DNA of 8,050 nt from Chloroflexota bacterium (GTDB lineage: Bacteria; Chloroflexota; Dehalococcoidia; SM23-28-2; RBG-16-64-32). Where the stretch lies: assembly GCA_016190405.1 (NCBI GenBank), contig JACPQO010000150.1, positions 1 to 8,050 of the forward strand, read 5' to 3'. A program made the translations under genes and the position numbers. The notes under the pieces are model-generated. The model saw only the letters and a list, made by a program, of their open reading frames with translations, was not told the DNA's origin and made no database searches. This document shows, piece by piece, positions 1 through 7,629 of this stretch (position 1 is the first letter of the stretch; every line of letters begins with the position of its first letter).

Positions 1-38
1 TCCTCCTGGCCGTAGTCGGTCTTCAGCACCCCTCGGCC
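1..38 (-). repeat. Second partial copy of an internal gltD segment
   Basis: Bases 1-31 are identical to 1205-1235 inside gltD. After one extra C at 32, bases 33-38 match 1236-1241. Both copies have the same orientation, and the frame of the HEPN gene reads VLKTDYGQE here exactly as gltD does. Similarity stops at the 38/39 boundary, a codon boundary of the HEPN gene. The copy touches the first base of the window, so its full extent is unknown. Confidence 0.9.
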
Positions 39-158
39 GACTGCGTCGGCGGCATAAGGGGGGTGCGCTGTCAGATCGAGGGCTCTGGCGCCAAGGTCCA
101 TGCTGGCTTTGGATAGCCACGCCTTGGTTTCAGCGACAAGTTCCGGATCACGCGGCAT
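1..158 (-). CDS. HEPN-like protein, N-terminal part, 3' end outside the window; chimeric from codon 41
   Basis: The frame opens with ATG at 158 and overlaps the end of the upstream nucleotidyltransferase gene by 11 bases, the coupling expected of an MNT/HEPN pair. The first 40 residues begin MPRDPELVAETKAWLSKASM and contain a W-x5-M-DL pattern followed by ALDL, as in helix 1 of small HEPN proteins (an Ala/Leu-rich helix starting with a Trp and an 'A..DL' motif). In this family the next segment should be the FHxQQAAEK-type helix. Instead, after Val40 the frame continues [12 protein letters not shown], which matches GltD and not HEPN. The RX4-6H catalytic motif of HEPN RNases would lie further on and cannot be seen. 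Family knowledge: the HEPN protein is usually the toxin (an RNase) neutralised by the MNT partner. Inference: this copy is either broken or joined wrongly in assembly. The HEPN call rests on about 40 residues plus context. Confidence 0.6.
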   Translation of the reverse strand, partial: MPRDPELVAETKAWLSKASMDLGARALDLTAHPPYAADAVGRGVLKTDYGQE

Positions 159-531
159 GCAGCAACCTTCCATCTCGAAGGACGGTTGCGGGCAGTGAGG
201 CCACGACATGCTTGCGTCGCTCGAACCGCGATCGGGTCCACACCAACACGTCCGCCGCGACCCCCGTACCGCGGAGCACGCGAGAAGCAAGCACACTGTC
301 GCGACGCTCCGGTGCCGCCTCGTCGGGCACGATCAGCATCAGGTCGTGGTCGCTGTCGGGCCCGGCGTCCCCGCGGGCAACTGAGCCAAAGAGATAGATC
401 CGCTCCGGGCGGTAGGCCTCGGCGAGCCGCCGGACGATTTCGGCTAGGACGGGATCGCGGGCGAGGAGGTCCGAGTCCGAGGCTGCCGCCGAAGCTGCAG
501 CTTTCAATCGGCTTCTTTCTGGCGTTGCCAT
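148..531 (-). CDS. MNT-domain nucleotidyltransferase, likely antitoxin of an MNT/HEPN pair
   Basis: A 127-residue protein with the minimal nucleotidyltransferase signature GSVARGDAGPDSDHD: Gly49-Ser50 and the metal-binding pair Asp61/Asp63, followed by the hydrophobic strand LMLIV. Asp94 in 'ADVLVW' is well placed as the third carboxylate. Before the motif is a long helix (DPVLAEIVRRLAEAY) and the strand RIYLFGS, the usual order in the MNT (Pol-beta-like) superfamily. Length is normal for stand-alone MNT proteins. Family knowledge: MNT partners of HEPN toxins act as antitoxins, some by adding AMP residues to the HEPN protein. The start is ATG at 531, preceded by GGAGG (542-546) 10 bases upstream and an extended -10 element just beyond, giving a very short leader. 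The downstream HEPN-like gene overlaps it by 11 bases. It could instead belong to a kanamycin-nucleotidyltransferase-like housekeeping family, but the overlap favours the toxin-antitoxin reading. Confidence 0.85.
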   Translation of the reverse strand: MATPERSRLKAAASAAASDSDLLARDPVLAEIVRRLAEAYRPERIYLFGSVARGDAGPDSDHDLMLIVPDEAAPERRDSVLASRVLRGTGVAADVLVWTRSRFERRKHVVASLPATVLRDGRLLHAA

Positions 532-541
532 CCGTTCCGCG

Positions 542-562
542 CCTCCAGACCTGATTCTAGCA
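542..562 (-). promoter_or_regulatory. Extended -10 promoter and Shine-Dalgarno of the MNT/HEPN genes
   Basis: Read on the minus strand, TGC-TAGAAT (562 down to 554) is an extended -10 element with five of six consensus bases plus the TG. The best -35 candidate 18 bases upstream is only TTCGCT (3 of 6), which fits an extended -10 promoter. The predicted transcript start is near 547, right next to the GGAGG at 542-546, so the leader would be about 16 bases. The pair therefore appears to be transcribed separately from gltBD. Confidence 0.5.
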
Positions 563-789
563 GAAGAGGGGAACGTGAGCGAAGTTTCCGTCTCTGTTCG
601 AGCGCGTCGTCATCCGGCCATTCCTGCTGTTTTGCCCTCCTGCTGCTTCTATGGGAGGCTACCTGCGAAGGGACGGGGCGCACACACGGGTGCGCCCCCC
701 CCCCTACGAATTCACCGAGTGTGAGTGGGCCCGCACTGCGGGACCGTCCGGGGGGGGCGCTGCTGCGGTCGCCGGCAGGAGCCCGGCCG
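563..789. other. Intergenic region between gltD and the MNT gene
   Basis: No convincing gene: open frames here are short, rich in Arg/Pro/Gly or shadows of gltD. It contains a REP-like hairpin (675-707), a small hairpin downstream of gltD (CCCGC/GCGGG around 730-741), an eight-base G run (750-757) and a ten-base C run (695-704). No hairpin followed by a U-run on the minus strand was found, so no intrinsic terminator for gltD can be called. Confidence 0.6.
675..707 (-). repeat. REP-like hairpin with GTAGGGG lead
   Basis: GGGGCGCAC (675-683) pairs perfectly with GTGCGCCCC (690-698) around a six-base loop. Read on the minus strand, the element starts GTAGGGG at 707 and continues through a run of G into the stem. 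The same GTAGGG lead followed by a GC-rich hairpin occurs at 2367-2446 (both strands) and at 7519. This suggests a dispersed repeat family rather than a terminator, since no T-run follows on either strand. Confidence 0.6.
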
Positions 790-2346
790 CTACGCGCGCA
801 TGAGGTACTCGTCCACCTCTTTGGCAGCGGCCCGGCCCTCGTGGATCGCCCAGACCACCAGGCTCTGGCCGCTGCGCATGTCGCCGGCGGCGAAGACGCC
901 GGCGACATTGGTGGCGTGGCCGTCTCGGGGGGTTTTGGCGTTGGAGCGCTCGTCCCGCTCGACGGCTAGCTGGCCCAGCACGGTGTCCTCCGGACCCAGG
1001 AAGCCGAGGCAGAGCAGGACTAGCTGGGCGGGCCACACCTTCTCGGTGCCGGGGATCGGCTTCGGGAAGGGCCGGCCGTTGGCGCCCCGCACCCACTCCA
1101 CCTGCACCGTGTGCAGCTCCTTCACGTGGCCGCGCTCGTCCCCGACGATCTTCGTCGTGTTGATGCAGAAGACGCGGGGATCCTGTCCCTGAAGCGCCCT
1201 CGCTTCCTCCTGGCCGTAGTCGGTCTTCAGCACCCTCGGCCACTCCGGCCAGGGGTTGTTCGGCTGGCGGCTCTCGGGCGGCTTTTCTAGAATTTCGAAC
1301 TGGACCACGCTCCTGCAGCCATGCCGCAGCGACGTGCCGACGCAGTCGGTGCCGGTGTCGCCGCCGCCGATCACGACGACGTCCTTACCGGAGGCCGTGA
1401 GAGTGCTGAGTGCTGAGTGCTGAGTGCTGAGTGCTTCGGCCCTCTCACTTCTCTCTTCTCTCTTCTCGCTATTCCCTGTTCCCTGTTCCCTGTTCCCTGT
1501 TCCCTGGCCTCCCATTATCCGCTGCGTGTTCGCCCTGAGGAAGTCCACGGCGAAGTGGATGCCCTGGAGGTCGCGGCCCTCGATCGGCAGGTCGCGGGGC
1601 TTCGTGGCGCCGCCACAGAGGACAACCGCGTCGTGCTCCGCCAGCAGCCTGTCGGCGGGGTAGTTCACGCCGATCTCCGTGCCGGTCACGAACTGGACGC
1701 CCTCGGCCGCCATCAGCTCTACCCGCCGCCGGACCACGCCCTTGTCCAGCTTCATGTTGGGGATGCCGTACATCAGCAGCCCGCCGGGGCGGTCCGCCCG
1801 CTCGTAGACGGTCACCGAGTGGCCGGCCTGGTTGAGCTGGTCGGCGCAGGCGAGGCCCGACGGCCCGGAGCCGACCACAGCCACCCGCTTGCCGGTCCTG
1901 TGGGCGGGCACCCTCGGGGTCATCCAGCCCCTCATGAAGCCGCGCTCGACGATGGCGTACTCGATGTTCTTGATGGTGACGGGGCTCTCCTGGGCGCCCA
2001 GACAGCAGGAGCCCTCACAGGGGGCGGGACAGACCCGGCCGGTGAACTCGGGGAAGCTGTTGGTGCGCCGGAGCCTCTGGAGCGCCTGCTTCCAGAGCCC
2101 CCGGTAGACGAGGTCGTTGAACTCCGGGACCAGGTTGTGGAGGGGGCAGCCGGCGGCCATGCCGTTCAGGAGCGCGCCGGTGTGGCAGAAGGGGACGCCG
2201 CAGTCCATGCAGCGCGCCGCCTGGGTCTGCAGCTTCTCGTCCTCGAAGGGCAGGCGGAACTCGTTCCAGTCGGCGACCCGCTCCTCGGGGACGCGATCCT
2301 CCGGAAGCTCCCTCACGTACTCCATGAACCCGGTTGGCTTGCCCAT
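790..2346 (-). CDS. gltD: Glutamate synthase small (beta) subunit, NAD(P)H-dependent
   Basis: A 518-residue flavoprotein that oxidises NAD(P)H on FAD and passes electrons through [4Fe-4S] clusters to the GltB subunit of cytosolic GOGAT. The N-terminal Fe-S domain carries Cys46, Cys49, Cys54 and Cys67 ([11 protein letters not shown]...GCPL) and a second Cys group at 106-115 ([11 protein letters not shown]). The FAD Rossmann motif is GSGPSG at 159-164 and the NAD(P)H motif is GGGDTG at 327-332. The C-terminal FAD-closing motif [15 protein letters not shown] lies at about 486-500. ATG at 2346 is chosen because [13 protein letters not shown] is the conserved family start and AGGGAG (2352-2357) sits five bases upstream. 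The frame is open further up to 2517, but that stretch is non-homologous repeat sequence. The protein is longer than the usual 480-495 residues because about 27 extra residues (about 279-318) are encoded by heptanucleotide repeats between the two Rossmann regions. It lies downstream of gltB, same strand, 230 bases away, and is probably cotranscribed. Confidence 0.96.
   Translation of the reverse strand: MGKPTGFMEYVRELPEDRVPEERVADWNEFRLPFEDEKLQTQAARCMDCGVPFCHTGALLNGMAAGCPLHNLVPEFNDLVYRGLWKQALQRLRRTNSFPEFTGRVCPAPCEGSCCLGAQESPVTIKNIEYAIVERGFMRGWMTPRVPAHRTGKRVAVVGSGPSGLACADQLNQAGHSVTVYERADRPGGLLMYGIPNMKLDKGVVRRRVELMAAEGVQFVTGTEIGVNYPADRLLAEHDAVVLCGGATKPRDLPIEGRDLQGIHFAVDFLRANTQRIMGGQGTGNREQGTGNSEKREERSERAEALSTQHSALSTLTASGKDVVVIGGGDTGTDCVGTSLRHGCRSVVQFEILEKPPESRQPNNPWPEWPRVLKTDYGQEEARALQGQDPRVFCINTTKIVGDERGHVKELHTVQVEWVRGANGRPFPKPIPGTEKVWPAQLVLLCLGFLGPEDTVLGQLAVERDERSNAKTPRDGHATNVAGVFAAGDMRSGQSLVVWAIHEGRAAAKEVDEYLMRA
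1205..1241 (-). repeat. gltD segment duplicated at the window's left edge
   Basis: This part of gltD (coding about residues 369-381, including [10 protein letters not shown]) is repeated at 1-38 with a single-base length difference. Here it is part of an uninterrupted, conserved gltD frame, so this copy is the original. Confidence 0.9.
1401..1506. repeat. Heptanucleotide repeat tract inside gltD
   Basis: Three 7-base repeat families lie side by side. GAGTGCT is repeated five times exactly (1401-1435). TTCTCTC-type units occupy about 1442-1469 (two perfect copies at 1449-1462, flanked by degenerate ones). TTCCCTG is repeated five times exactly (1472-1506). On the coding strand these read as AGCACTC, GAGAGAA and CAGGGAA units. 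The tract is open in the gltD frame and gives peptide repeats with a period of seven residues (QGTGNRE and ALSTQHS types). It replaces a variable loop between the FAD and NAD(P)H regions, so folding may tolerate it. Similar short tandem heptamers (STRR) are known from filamentous cyanobacteria; their presence here implies only a similar slippage mechanism, not that lineage. Confidence 0.93.
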
Positions 2347-2366
2347 GATAGCTCCCTGAATGAAAA

Positions 2367-2446
2367 CGTAGGGAAGGGGCTTGTCCCCTTCCGCCCGGTC
2401 TCTTCGCCTCGCTGCCGGGCGGCAGGGGATGAACCCCTGCCCTACG
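2367..2446. repeat. REP-like double hairpin in the gltB-gltD spacer
   Basis: Nested perfect inverted repeats are seen. The outer arms are CGTAGGG (2367-2373) and CCCTACG (2440-2446). Hairpin one is GGAAGGGG/CCCCTTCC (2372-2379 with 2385-2392, five-base loop). Hairpin two is GGCAGGGG/CCCCTGCC (2421-2428 with 2434-2441, five-base loop). CCGCCCGG (2391-2398) pairs with CCGGGCGG (2415-2422). The layout resembles a BIME made of two REP units in opposite orientation. It would be transcribed in the gltBD message, where it could slow 3' decay of gltB mRNA or reduce read-through into gltD. Confidence 0.75.
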
Positions 2447-2467
2447 GACGAATCGCCGTGCGGCATC

Positions 2468-2553
2468 TCCCCCTCCCCGGCGTCAGAGGGGGAAAGCGGC
2501 GGCTGCGGCCGCCGCACTCCAAAGTCGCCCCTCTCCCCCGCGTGGGAGAGGGG
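2468..2553. repeat. Cluster of three GC-rich hairpins directly downstream of gltB
   Basis: Three perfect inverted repeats follow one another. TCCCCCTC (2468-2475) pairs with GAGGGGGA (2486-2493). GCGGCGGC (2496-2503) pairs with GCCGCCGC (2508-2515). CCCCTCTCCC (2528-2537) pairs with GGGAGAGGGG (2544-2553, six-base loop). The last stem lies 24 bases after the gltB stop on the transcribed strand. No U-run follows, so it is not a standard intrinsic terminator. Together with 2367-2446 it fills almost the whole spacer. Confidence 0.7.
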
Positions 2554-2576
2554 CAGGGGTGAGGGAGAACCACCTC

Positions 2577-5500
2577 TCAGTTCCCGCTCACCCGTGCCAG
2601 GTCGTTCTTGTTCTGCTCGAAGGCGACCATGATGGCCTCCTCGCCGCTCAGACCCGCGGCCTCCACCATCTTGAGCGCCTCCAGCATCCGCTTGTAGTCC
2701 TTAGGCATCACCTTGACGAACCTCTGGACCGACTCCCTCCAGTTCGAGAGGATCTTCCACGCCAGCGCGCTGTCCGTGTACTCCGCGTGCTTGCGGGTCA
2801 TCTCCTTGATCGTCTGGACGTCCTCGTCCTCCAGGCTCTCCAGGAACACCATCTCCCTGTTGCACCGGCTGGTGAAGTCCCCCTCCGCGTCCAGCACGTA
2901 GGCGACCCCGCCGGACATTCCCGCCGCGAAGTTGCGCCCCGTCGGGCCGAGCACCACGACCCGGCCGCCCGTCATGTACTCGCAGCCGTGGTCGCCCACC
3001 GCCTCGATGACGGCCCTCACGCCGCTGTTCCGGACGCATAAGCGCTCGCCCGCCTTGCCGCGGATGTACGCCTCGCCGGAGGTCGCGCCGTACAGCGCCA
3101 CGTTGCCGACGACGATGTTGTCCTCGGGCGTGAAGGTCGAGCCGTAGGGCGGGTAGACGATCAGCTTGCCGCCGGAAAGCCCCTTGCCGAAGTAGTCGTT
3201 GGAGTCGCCCTCCAGCACCATAGTGATGCCGTTGGGCAGGAAGGCGCCGAAGCTCTGCCCGGCCGAGCCCTGGAAGTGGATGCGGATCGTGTCCTCGGGC
3301 AGCCCTGCCGAGCCGTATCGCCGCGTGACCTCGCTCCCCAGTATCGTCCCCACCACCCGATGGACGTTGCGGATCGGCAGCACCGCGCGCACGGACTCGC
3401 CCCGCTCCAGGGCGGGCTTGCAGAGGTCGAGCAGCACCTGGCGGTCCAGCGACCGCTCCAGCCCATGGTCCTGGGAGATCTGGTGGTAGCGGCCAACCTC
3501 GGCCGGCACGTCCGGCCGGTACAGGACCCGCGAGAAGTCGAGCCCGCTCGCCTTGTAGTGCTCGACTGCCTCGCGCGCCTCCAGCACGTCGGTGCGCCCG
3601 ATCATCTCGTCCACCGTGCGGAAGCCCAGCTTCGACATGATCTCCCGCATCTCCTGCGCGATGAAGCGCATGAAGTTCATCACGTGCTCGGGCTTGCCCG
3701 CGAACTTCTTCCGCAGCTCGGGGTTCTGAGTCGCGATCCCCACCGGACAGGTGTCCAGGTGGCAAACGCGCATCTTCGTGCAGCCCATCGAGACCAGCAC
3801 GCCCGTCGCGAAGCCGAACTCCTCGGCGCCTAGCAGCGCCGCGATGGCCACGTCCCGCCCGGTGTCGAGCTGGCCGTCGGTCTCCACCACGATGCGCGAT
3901 CGCAAGTTGTTCAGCACCAGGGTCTGGTGGGTCTCCGCCACGCCCAGCTCCCATGGCAGCCCGGCGTGCTTGATGGAGGACCAGGGCGATGCCCCGGTTC
4001 CGCCGTCGTAGCCGCTGATCAGCACCACGTCCGCGTGCCCCTTGGCGACGCCCGCGGCGATGGTCCCCACGCCCACCTCGGAGACCAGCTTCACGTTGAT
4101 CCGCGCCCGGTCGTTGGAGTTCTTCAGGTCGTGGATCAGCTCCGCCAGGTCCTCGATGGAGTAGATGTCGTGGTGCGGCGGCGGCGAGATGAGGCCGACG
4201 CCCGCGGTAGTGCTGCGCACCTTGGCGATCCAGGGGTACACCTTGCGGCCGGGGAGCTGGCCGCCCTCGCCGGGCTTTGCCCCCTGGGCCATCTTGATCT
4301 GCAGCTCTTTCGCCGACACCAGGTACTCGCTGGTGACGCCGAACCGGCCCGAGGCCACCTGCTTGATAGCGCTGCAGAGCGAGTCGCCGTTGGGGAGCGG
4401 CACGAAGCGCGCCGGATCCTCCCCACCCTCGCCCGTGTTGCTCTTGCCGCCCAGCCGGTTCATGGCCGTGGCCATCGTCTCGTGGGCTTCCTTGCTGATG
4501 GAGCCGAAGGACATGGCGCCCGTCTTGAAGCGATTGACGATGGCCTCGACCGGCTCGACCTCCTCCAACGGGACCGGCTCGGCCGCGAACTTGAACTCCA
4601 GCAACCCGCGCAGCGTCCGCAGCCGCGCGCTCTGGTCGTTCATCAGCGCCGAGTACTCGCGGAAGGCGTCGTAGGAGCCCGTGCGGACGGCGTGCTGCAG
4701 CCTTGCGATGGTGAGCGGGTTGAAGGTGTGCTGCTCCCCCTCGTGCCGCCACTTGTAGTAGCCGCCCGGGTCCAGGGTGGCGTCGTGGGCCCCGCGCTTC
4801 GGGAAGGCGCGCTCGTGGCGCATCGCCGCCTCGCGCGCGATCACGTCGATGCCGATGCCCTCCACCCGCGAGGGCGTTCCCTCGAAGTAGCGGTCGACCA
4901 CCGACTGGTTCAGCCCCACCGCCTCGAAGATCTGGGAGCCGCAGTAGCTCTGCATGGTGGAGATGCCCATCTTGGAGAGCACCTTCACCACGCCCTTGTA
5001 GAGCGAGCGAGTGTACCTGAACTCCGCCGCCTCGTAGGTGACGTCGGGGAGGAGCCCCTCGACGATCATCTCGTCCAGGCACTTGTAGGCCAGGTACGGG
5101 TTGATCGCCGCGGCGCCGTAGCCGACCAGCGTGGCGAAGTGGTGGACCTCCCTCGGCTCGCCCGACTCCAGCACCAGGCTGACCCGCATCCTGGTTCCCT
5201 GGCGGATCAGGTGGTGGTGGAGGCCGGCGACGGCCAGGAGCGCGGGGATCGGGGCGTGCTCCTGGTCCACGCCGCGGTCGGAGAGGATCAGGATGTTGGC
5301 GCCGTCGTCGATGGCCCTGCTGGCATCGCGGAAGAGCTTCTCCATGGCCCGCTCCAGCCCCGGGCCGCCTTCGGACGGATCGAAGAGAATAGGGATGGTC
5401 GCGGACTGGAAGCCCGGCCGCTCCAGGAGGCGGAGCTTGGCCAACTCGCCATTGGTCAGGATCGGCCTCTTCAGCTTGATGCGCTGGCAGCTCTCCGGCT

Positions 5501-7313
5501 TGGGGTCCAGCAGGTTGCGCTCCGAGCCGAGCAGCACCTCGGGCGAGGTGATCAGCTCCTCCCGGATGGCGTCGATGGGCGGGTTGGTCACCTGGGCGAA
5601 GAGCTGCTTGAAGTAGTCGTACAGCATCTGCGGCCGCTCGGAGAGGACGGCGAGCGGCACGTCGTTCCCCATGGAGCCGACGGGCTCCACGCCGTTCTGG
5701 GCCATGGGCGCCAGCAGCATCCGAAGATCCTCGAAGCTGTAGCCGAAGGTCTGCTGCAGCCGGGCTAGGCTCTCGCCAGCCACCTTGTCCCCTGACCGAT
5801 GGATCTCGAAGTCCTCGCCCACCACGTGCGGAGTCTCGCGATGGTCGACCGTGTCCGCCTTGTAGCTCTCGGTCGCCAGCAACTGCCCGAGGGTCATCGA
5901 CCTTCGGCCGTCGACCCGAACGGCGGGCAGCTCCTCCAGCGAGACCATGTTCTCCTTGAGCCACTGCCCGTAGGGCTGCGCGGTGGCCATCCGCCGCTTC
6001 AGCTCCGCGTCGTTGACGATGCGGCCCGCCTCCGTGTCCACCAGGAACATCCGGCCCGGCTCGAGCCGGCCCTTCAGGAGCACCCGCTCGGGCGGGATGT
6101 CGAGCACCCCGACCTCCGAGGCCATGACCACCAGGGCGTCCTTGGTGACGTAGTAGCGGGATGGGCGGAGGCCGTTCCGGTCGAGCACGGCACCGACGCG
6201 GATGCCGTCGGTGAAGCCGATGGAGGCGGGGCCGTCCCACGGCTCCATGAGTGCGCTGTGGTACTCGTAGAACGCCTTCTTCTCCTCGCTCATGCTCTCG
6301 TGGCCGGACCAGGGCTCCGGGATCATCATCATGACCGCGTGGGGCAGGGACCGGCCGGAGAGGGTGAGGAACTCCAGGCAGTTGTCGAACATCGCCGAGT
6401 CGCTGCCGTCCGGGTTGATGACCGGCAGCACCTTCGGCAGGTCGTCGCCGAAGAGCGGCGACTCGAACAGCGCCTCGCGCGCGTGCATCCAGTTGACGTT
6501 GCCGCGCAGCGTGTTGATCTCGCCGTTGTGGATCATGTAGCGGTAGGGGTGCGCCCGCTCCCAGCTTGGGAAGGTGTTGGTGCTGAAGCGGGAGTGGAGG
6601 AGGGCCAGCGCCGTCTCGATGGAGGGGTCGGCCAGGTCCGGGTAGAACTCCTCGAGCTGCTCCGCCATCAGCATGCCCTTGTAGATCATCGTCTTGTAGG
6701 AGAGGCTGCTGACGTAAAAGGCGGGGAAGCCGCCGGAGGCGGCGTAGCGGATCTCCCGTTCGGCGCGTCGGCGGATCACGTACAGCTTGCGCTCGAAGGC
6801 GATCTCGTCGGCGATCTCGCGGCCGCGGCCGACGAAGAGCTGGTGCACGACGGGCTCGCCGAGCCGCGCCGTGTAGCCCAGGGAGCTTCCGTTGGTGGGA
6901 ACCGTGCGCCAGCCCAGGACCCTCTGGCCCTCGGCGGCGACGATCGCCTCAACCCTGCGCTGGCACTCCCTCCGTTGGACGTCGTCGCGCGGCAGGTACA
7001 CCATGCCGACGCCGTATCTGCCCGGCTCCGGGAGGTCGAAGCCAGCCGCTGCCGCGACCCTTCCGAGGAAGGCGTGGGGGAGCTGCATCAGGATGCCGGC
7101 GCCGTCGCCCGTGGTCGCCTCGGCGCCGGTGGCGCCGCGGTGGGTGAGGTTGCGCAGAGCCGTCAGCGCCTGCCGGAGGATCTGGTTGGACTTGCGGCCC
7201 TTGATATCTACCACGAAGCCTATGCCGCAGGCGTCGTGCTCGAACCGCGGGTCGTATAGGCCCTGCCGAGGGGGGAAGCCGGCAGGGATGCTGTGGTGGT
7301 CCGCGCGAGACAT
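2577..7313 (-). CDS. gltB: Glutamate synthase large (alpha) subunit
   Basis: A 1,578-residue glutamine:2-oxoglutarate amidotransferase, the catalytic subunit of cytosolic GOGAT. The N-terminal class II glutaminase domain starts at Cys29 (DACGIGF), so the first 28 residues are a propeptide that family members remove. Conserved stretches follow: RGATGAE (from about 59), STNTFPSW (about 242) and HNGEIN (about 265). A central domain (about 480-800) precedes the FMN-binding synthase domain with GAMSFGS (932-938) and [14 protein letters not shown] (from 1100). The [3Fe-4S] ligands are Cys1178, Cys1184 and Cys1189 in the typical C-x5-C-x4-C spacing. The C-terminal beta-helix (GXGXG) domain follows, with [12 protein letters not shown] at about 1378-1389. 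ATG at 7313 has GGAGG (7320-7324) six bases upstream. Length is slightly above the usual 1,480-1,550 and the frame is unbroken. It accepts electrons from the GltD subunit encoded downstream and works with glutamine synthetase (not in this window) in ammonium assimilation. Confidence 0.97.
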   Translation of the reverse strand: MSRADHHSIPAGFPPRQGLYDPRFEHDACGIGFVVDIKGRKSNQILRQALTALRNLTHRGATGAEATTGDGAGILMQLPHAFLGRVAAAAGFDLPEPGRYGVGMVYLPRDDVQRRECQRRVEAIVAAEGQRVLGWRTVPTNGSSLGYTARLGEPVVHQLFVGRGREIADEIAFERKLYVIRRRAEREIRYAASGGFPAFYVSSLSYKTMIYKGMLMAEQLEEFYPDLADPSIETALALLHSRFSTNTFPSWERAHPYRYMIHNGEINTLRGNVNWMHAREALFESPLFGDDLPKVLPVINPDGSDSAMFDNCLEFLTLSGRSLPHAVMMMIPEPWSGHESMSEEKKAFYEYHSALMEPWDGPASIGFTDGIRVGAVLDRNGLRPSRYYVTKDALVVMASEVGVLDIPPERVLLKGRLEPGRMFLVDTEAGRIVNDAELKRRMATAQPYGQWLKENMVSLEELPAVRVDGRRSMTLGQLLATESYKADTVDHRETPHVVGEDFEIHRSGDKVAGESLARLQQTFGYSFEDLRMLLAPMAQNGVEPVGSMGNDVPLAVLSERPQMLYDYFKQLFAQVTNPPIDAIREELITSPEVLLGSERNLLDPKPESCQRIKLKRPILTNGELAKLRLLERPGFQSATIPILFDPSEGGPGLERAMEKLFRDASRAIDDGANILILSDRGVDQEHAPIPALLAVAGLHHHLIRQGTRMRVSLVLESGEPREVHHFATLVGYGAAAINPYLAYKCLDEMIVEGLLPDVTYEAAEFRYTRSLYKGVVKVLSKMGISTMQSYCGSQIFEAVGLNQSVVDRYFEGTPSRVEGIGIDVIAREAAMRHERAFPKRGAHDATLDPGGYYKWRHEGEQHTFNPLTIARLQHAVRTGSYDAFREYSALMNDQSARLRTLRGLLEFKFAAEPVPLEEVEPVEAIVNRFKTGAMSFGSISKEAHETMATAMNRLGGKSNTGEGGEDPARFVPLPNGDSLCSAIKQVASGRFGVTSEYLVSAKELQIKMAQGAKPGEGGQLPGRKVYPWIAKVRSTTAGVGLISPPPHHDIYSIEDLAELIHDLKNSNDRARINVKLVSEVGVGTIAAGVAKGHADVVLISGYDGGTGASPWSSIKHAGLPWELGVAETHQTLVLNNLRSRIVVETDGQLDTGRDVAIAALLGAEEFGFATGVLVSMGCTKMRVCHLDTCPVGIATQNPELRKKFAGKPEHVMNFMRFIAQEMREIMSKLGFRTVDEMIGRTDVLEAREAVEHYKASGLDFSRVLYRPDVPAEVGRYHQISQDHGLERSLDRQVLLDLCKPALERGESVRAVLPIRNVHRVVGTILGSEVTRRYGSAGLPEDTIRIHFQGSAGQSFGAFLPNGITMVLEGDSNDYFGKGLSGGKLIVYPPYGSTFTPEDNIVVGNVALYGATSGEAYIRGKAGERLCVRNSGVRAVIEAVGDHGCEYMTGGRVVVLGPTGRNFAAGMSGGVAYVLDAEGDFTSRCNREMVFLESLEDEDVQTIKEMTRKHAEYTDSALAWKILSNWRESVQRFVKVMPKDYKRMLEALKMVEAAGLSGEEAIMVAFEQNKNDLARVSGN

Positions 7314-7457
7314 GAGGCTCCTCCGTGACGTTCAGACCCCGACAACCGGAATCACGTCAAAGGACCCTCACTCCCCACGTGGTCAGGTTGTTGGAATCAC
7401 TGCCGAGCTCGAAACCCGGTCGGCACTGATGGGCGCTGCACTATGCTGATTTTCGAG
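7314..7457 (-). promoter_or_regulatory. gltB leader with inverted and direct repeats
   Basis: If transcription starts at about 7451, gltB has a leader of about 138 bases. TGACGT (7326-7331) pairs with ACGTCA (7354-7359); one arm lies one base from the Shine-Dalgarno GGAGG at 7320-7324. TGCCGA/TCGGCA forms a second small stem further up. GGAATCAC occurs twice (7348-7355 and 7393-7400), 45 bases apart, and CCACGTGG (7375-7382) is an eight-base palindrome. These could be regulator sites or a translation-control hairpin. No known glutamine riboswitch or T-box signature was recognised. Confidence 0.3.
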
Positions 7458-7463
7458 ATTATA
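7458..7463 (-). promoter_or_regulatory. Likely -10 element of the gltBD operon
   Basis: ATTATA on the plus strand is a perfect TATAAT on the minus strand, in the only AT-rich patch upstream of gltB. No good -35 lies 16-19 bases upstream (best AGCGTA or TAGCGT) and there is no TGN extension, so an activator may be needed. A plus-strand TATACT (7460-7465) overlaps it, so transcription might start both ways. No GG-N10-GC sigma54 pattern was found. Confidence 0.4.
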
Positions 7464-7518
7464 CTGCAATACCTCCATCTTACGCTAGTGGAAATATCGC
7501 CCAATTTCGCCGTCTCCC

Positions 7519-7582
7519 GTAGGGGCCGGCTCCCGCTGCCGACGGTCCCCTCCTGGTGCGGGAGCTAGCTCCCGCTGGCGAC
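7519..7582. repeat. REP-like palindromic element upstream of gltB
   Basis: GTAGGGG at 7519-7525 opens an imperfect hairpin (GGGG 7522-7525 with CCCC 7547-7550; CGGC 7527-7530 with GCCG 7538-7541). It is followed by a perfect 18-base palindrome GCGGGAGCTAGCTCCCGC (7558-7575). The 15-base unit at 7529-7543 is repeated at 7568-7582 with one mismatch (GCTCCCGCTG-S-CGAC). The shared GTAGGG lead links it to the elements at 675-707 and 2367-2446. Confidence 0.65.
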
Positions 7583-7594
7583 CCGCCCCAGCAA

Positions 7595-7623
7595 TAGACG
7601 GGCCTATCATCCACCGCTACAAT
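7595..7623 (+). promoter_or_regulatory. Plausible sigma70 promoter on the plus strand
   Basis: TAGACG (7595-7600, four of six -35 bases) is followed by exactly 17 bases and then TACAAT (7618-7623, five of six -10 bases). The predicted start is near 7630. It would drive the hairpin-rich region and then the small gene at 7938, with a leader of about 308 bases unless a separate small RNA is made. Confidence 0.45.
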
Positions 7624-7629
7624 GCCAGC

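Noticed and set aside
675..698. Intrinsic terminator of gltD
   Set aside because: The stem is strong but no T-run follows on the transcribed strand. The shared GTAGGG lead fits a dispersed repeat better.
1401..1506. CRISPR-like array
   Set aside because: Units are seven bases in direct tandem without spacers and lie within a coding frame.
2347..2517. Extension of gltD by 57 codons to an upstream ATG
   Set aside because: The added stretch is translated REP-like sequence. The conserved N-terminus and a good Shine-Dalgarno place the start at 2346.
2701..6240. A 1,179-codon open frame on the minus strand overlapping gltB in another frame
   Set aside because: Its product is an Arg/Gly/Pro/Ala-rich string without domains. 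GC-rich third positions in gltB remove stop codons from the alternative frame.
3927..7259. Long plus-strand open frames (613 and 486 codons) opposite gltB
   Set aside because: They are antisense shadows of a fully conserved gltB frame, rich in Val/His/Leu/Arg, with no family resemblance.
7464..7500. Sigma54 promoter upstream of gltB
   Set aside because: A GG and a GC pair occur in TGGAGGTATTGC but are only seven bases apart instead of ten.
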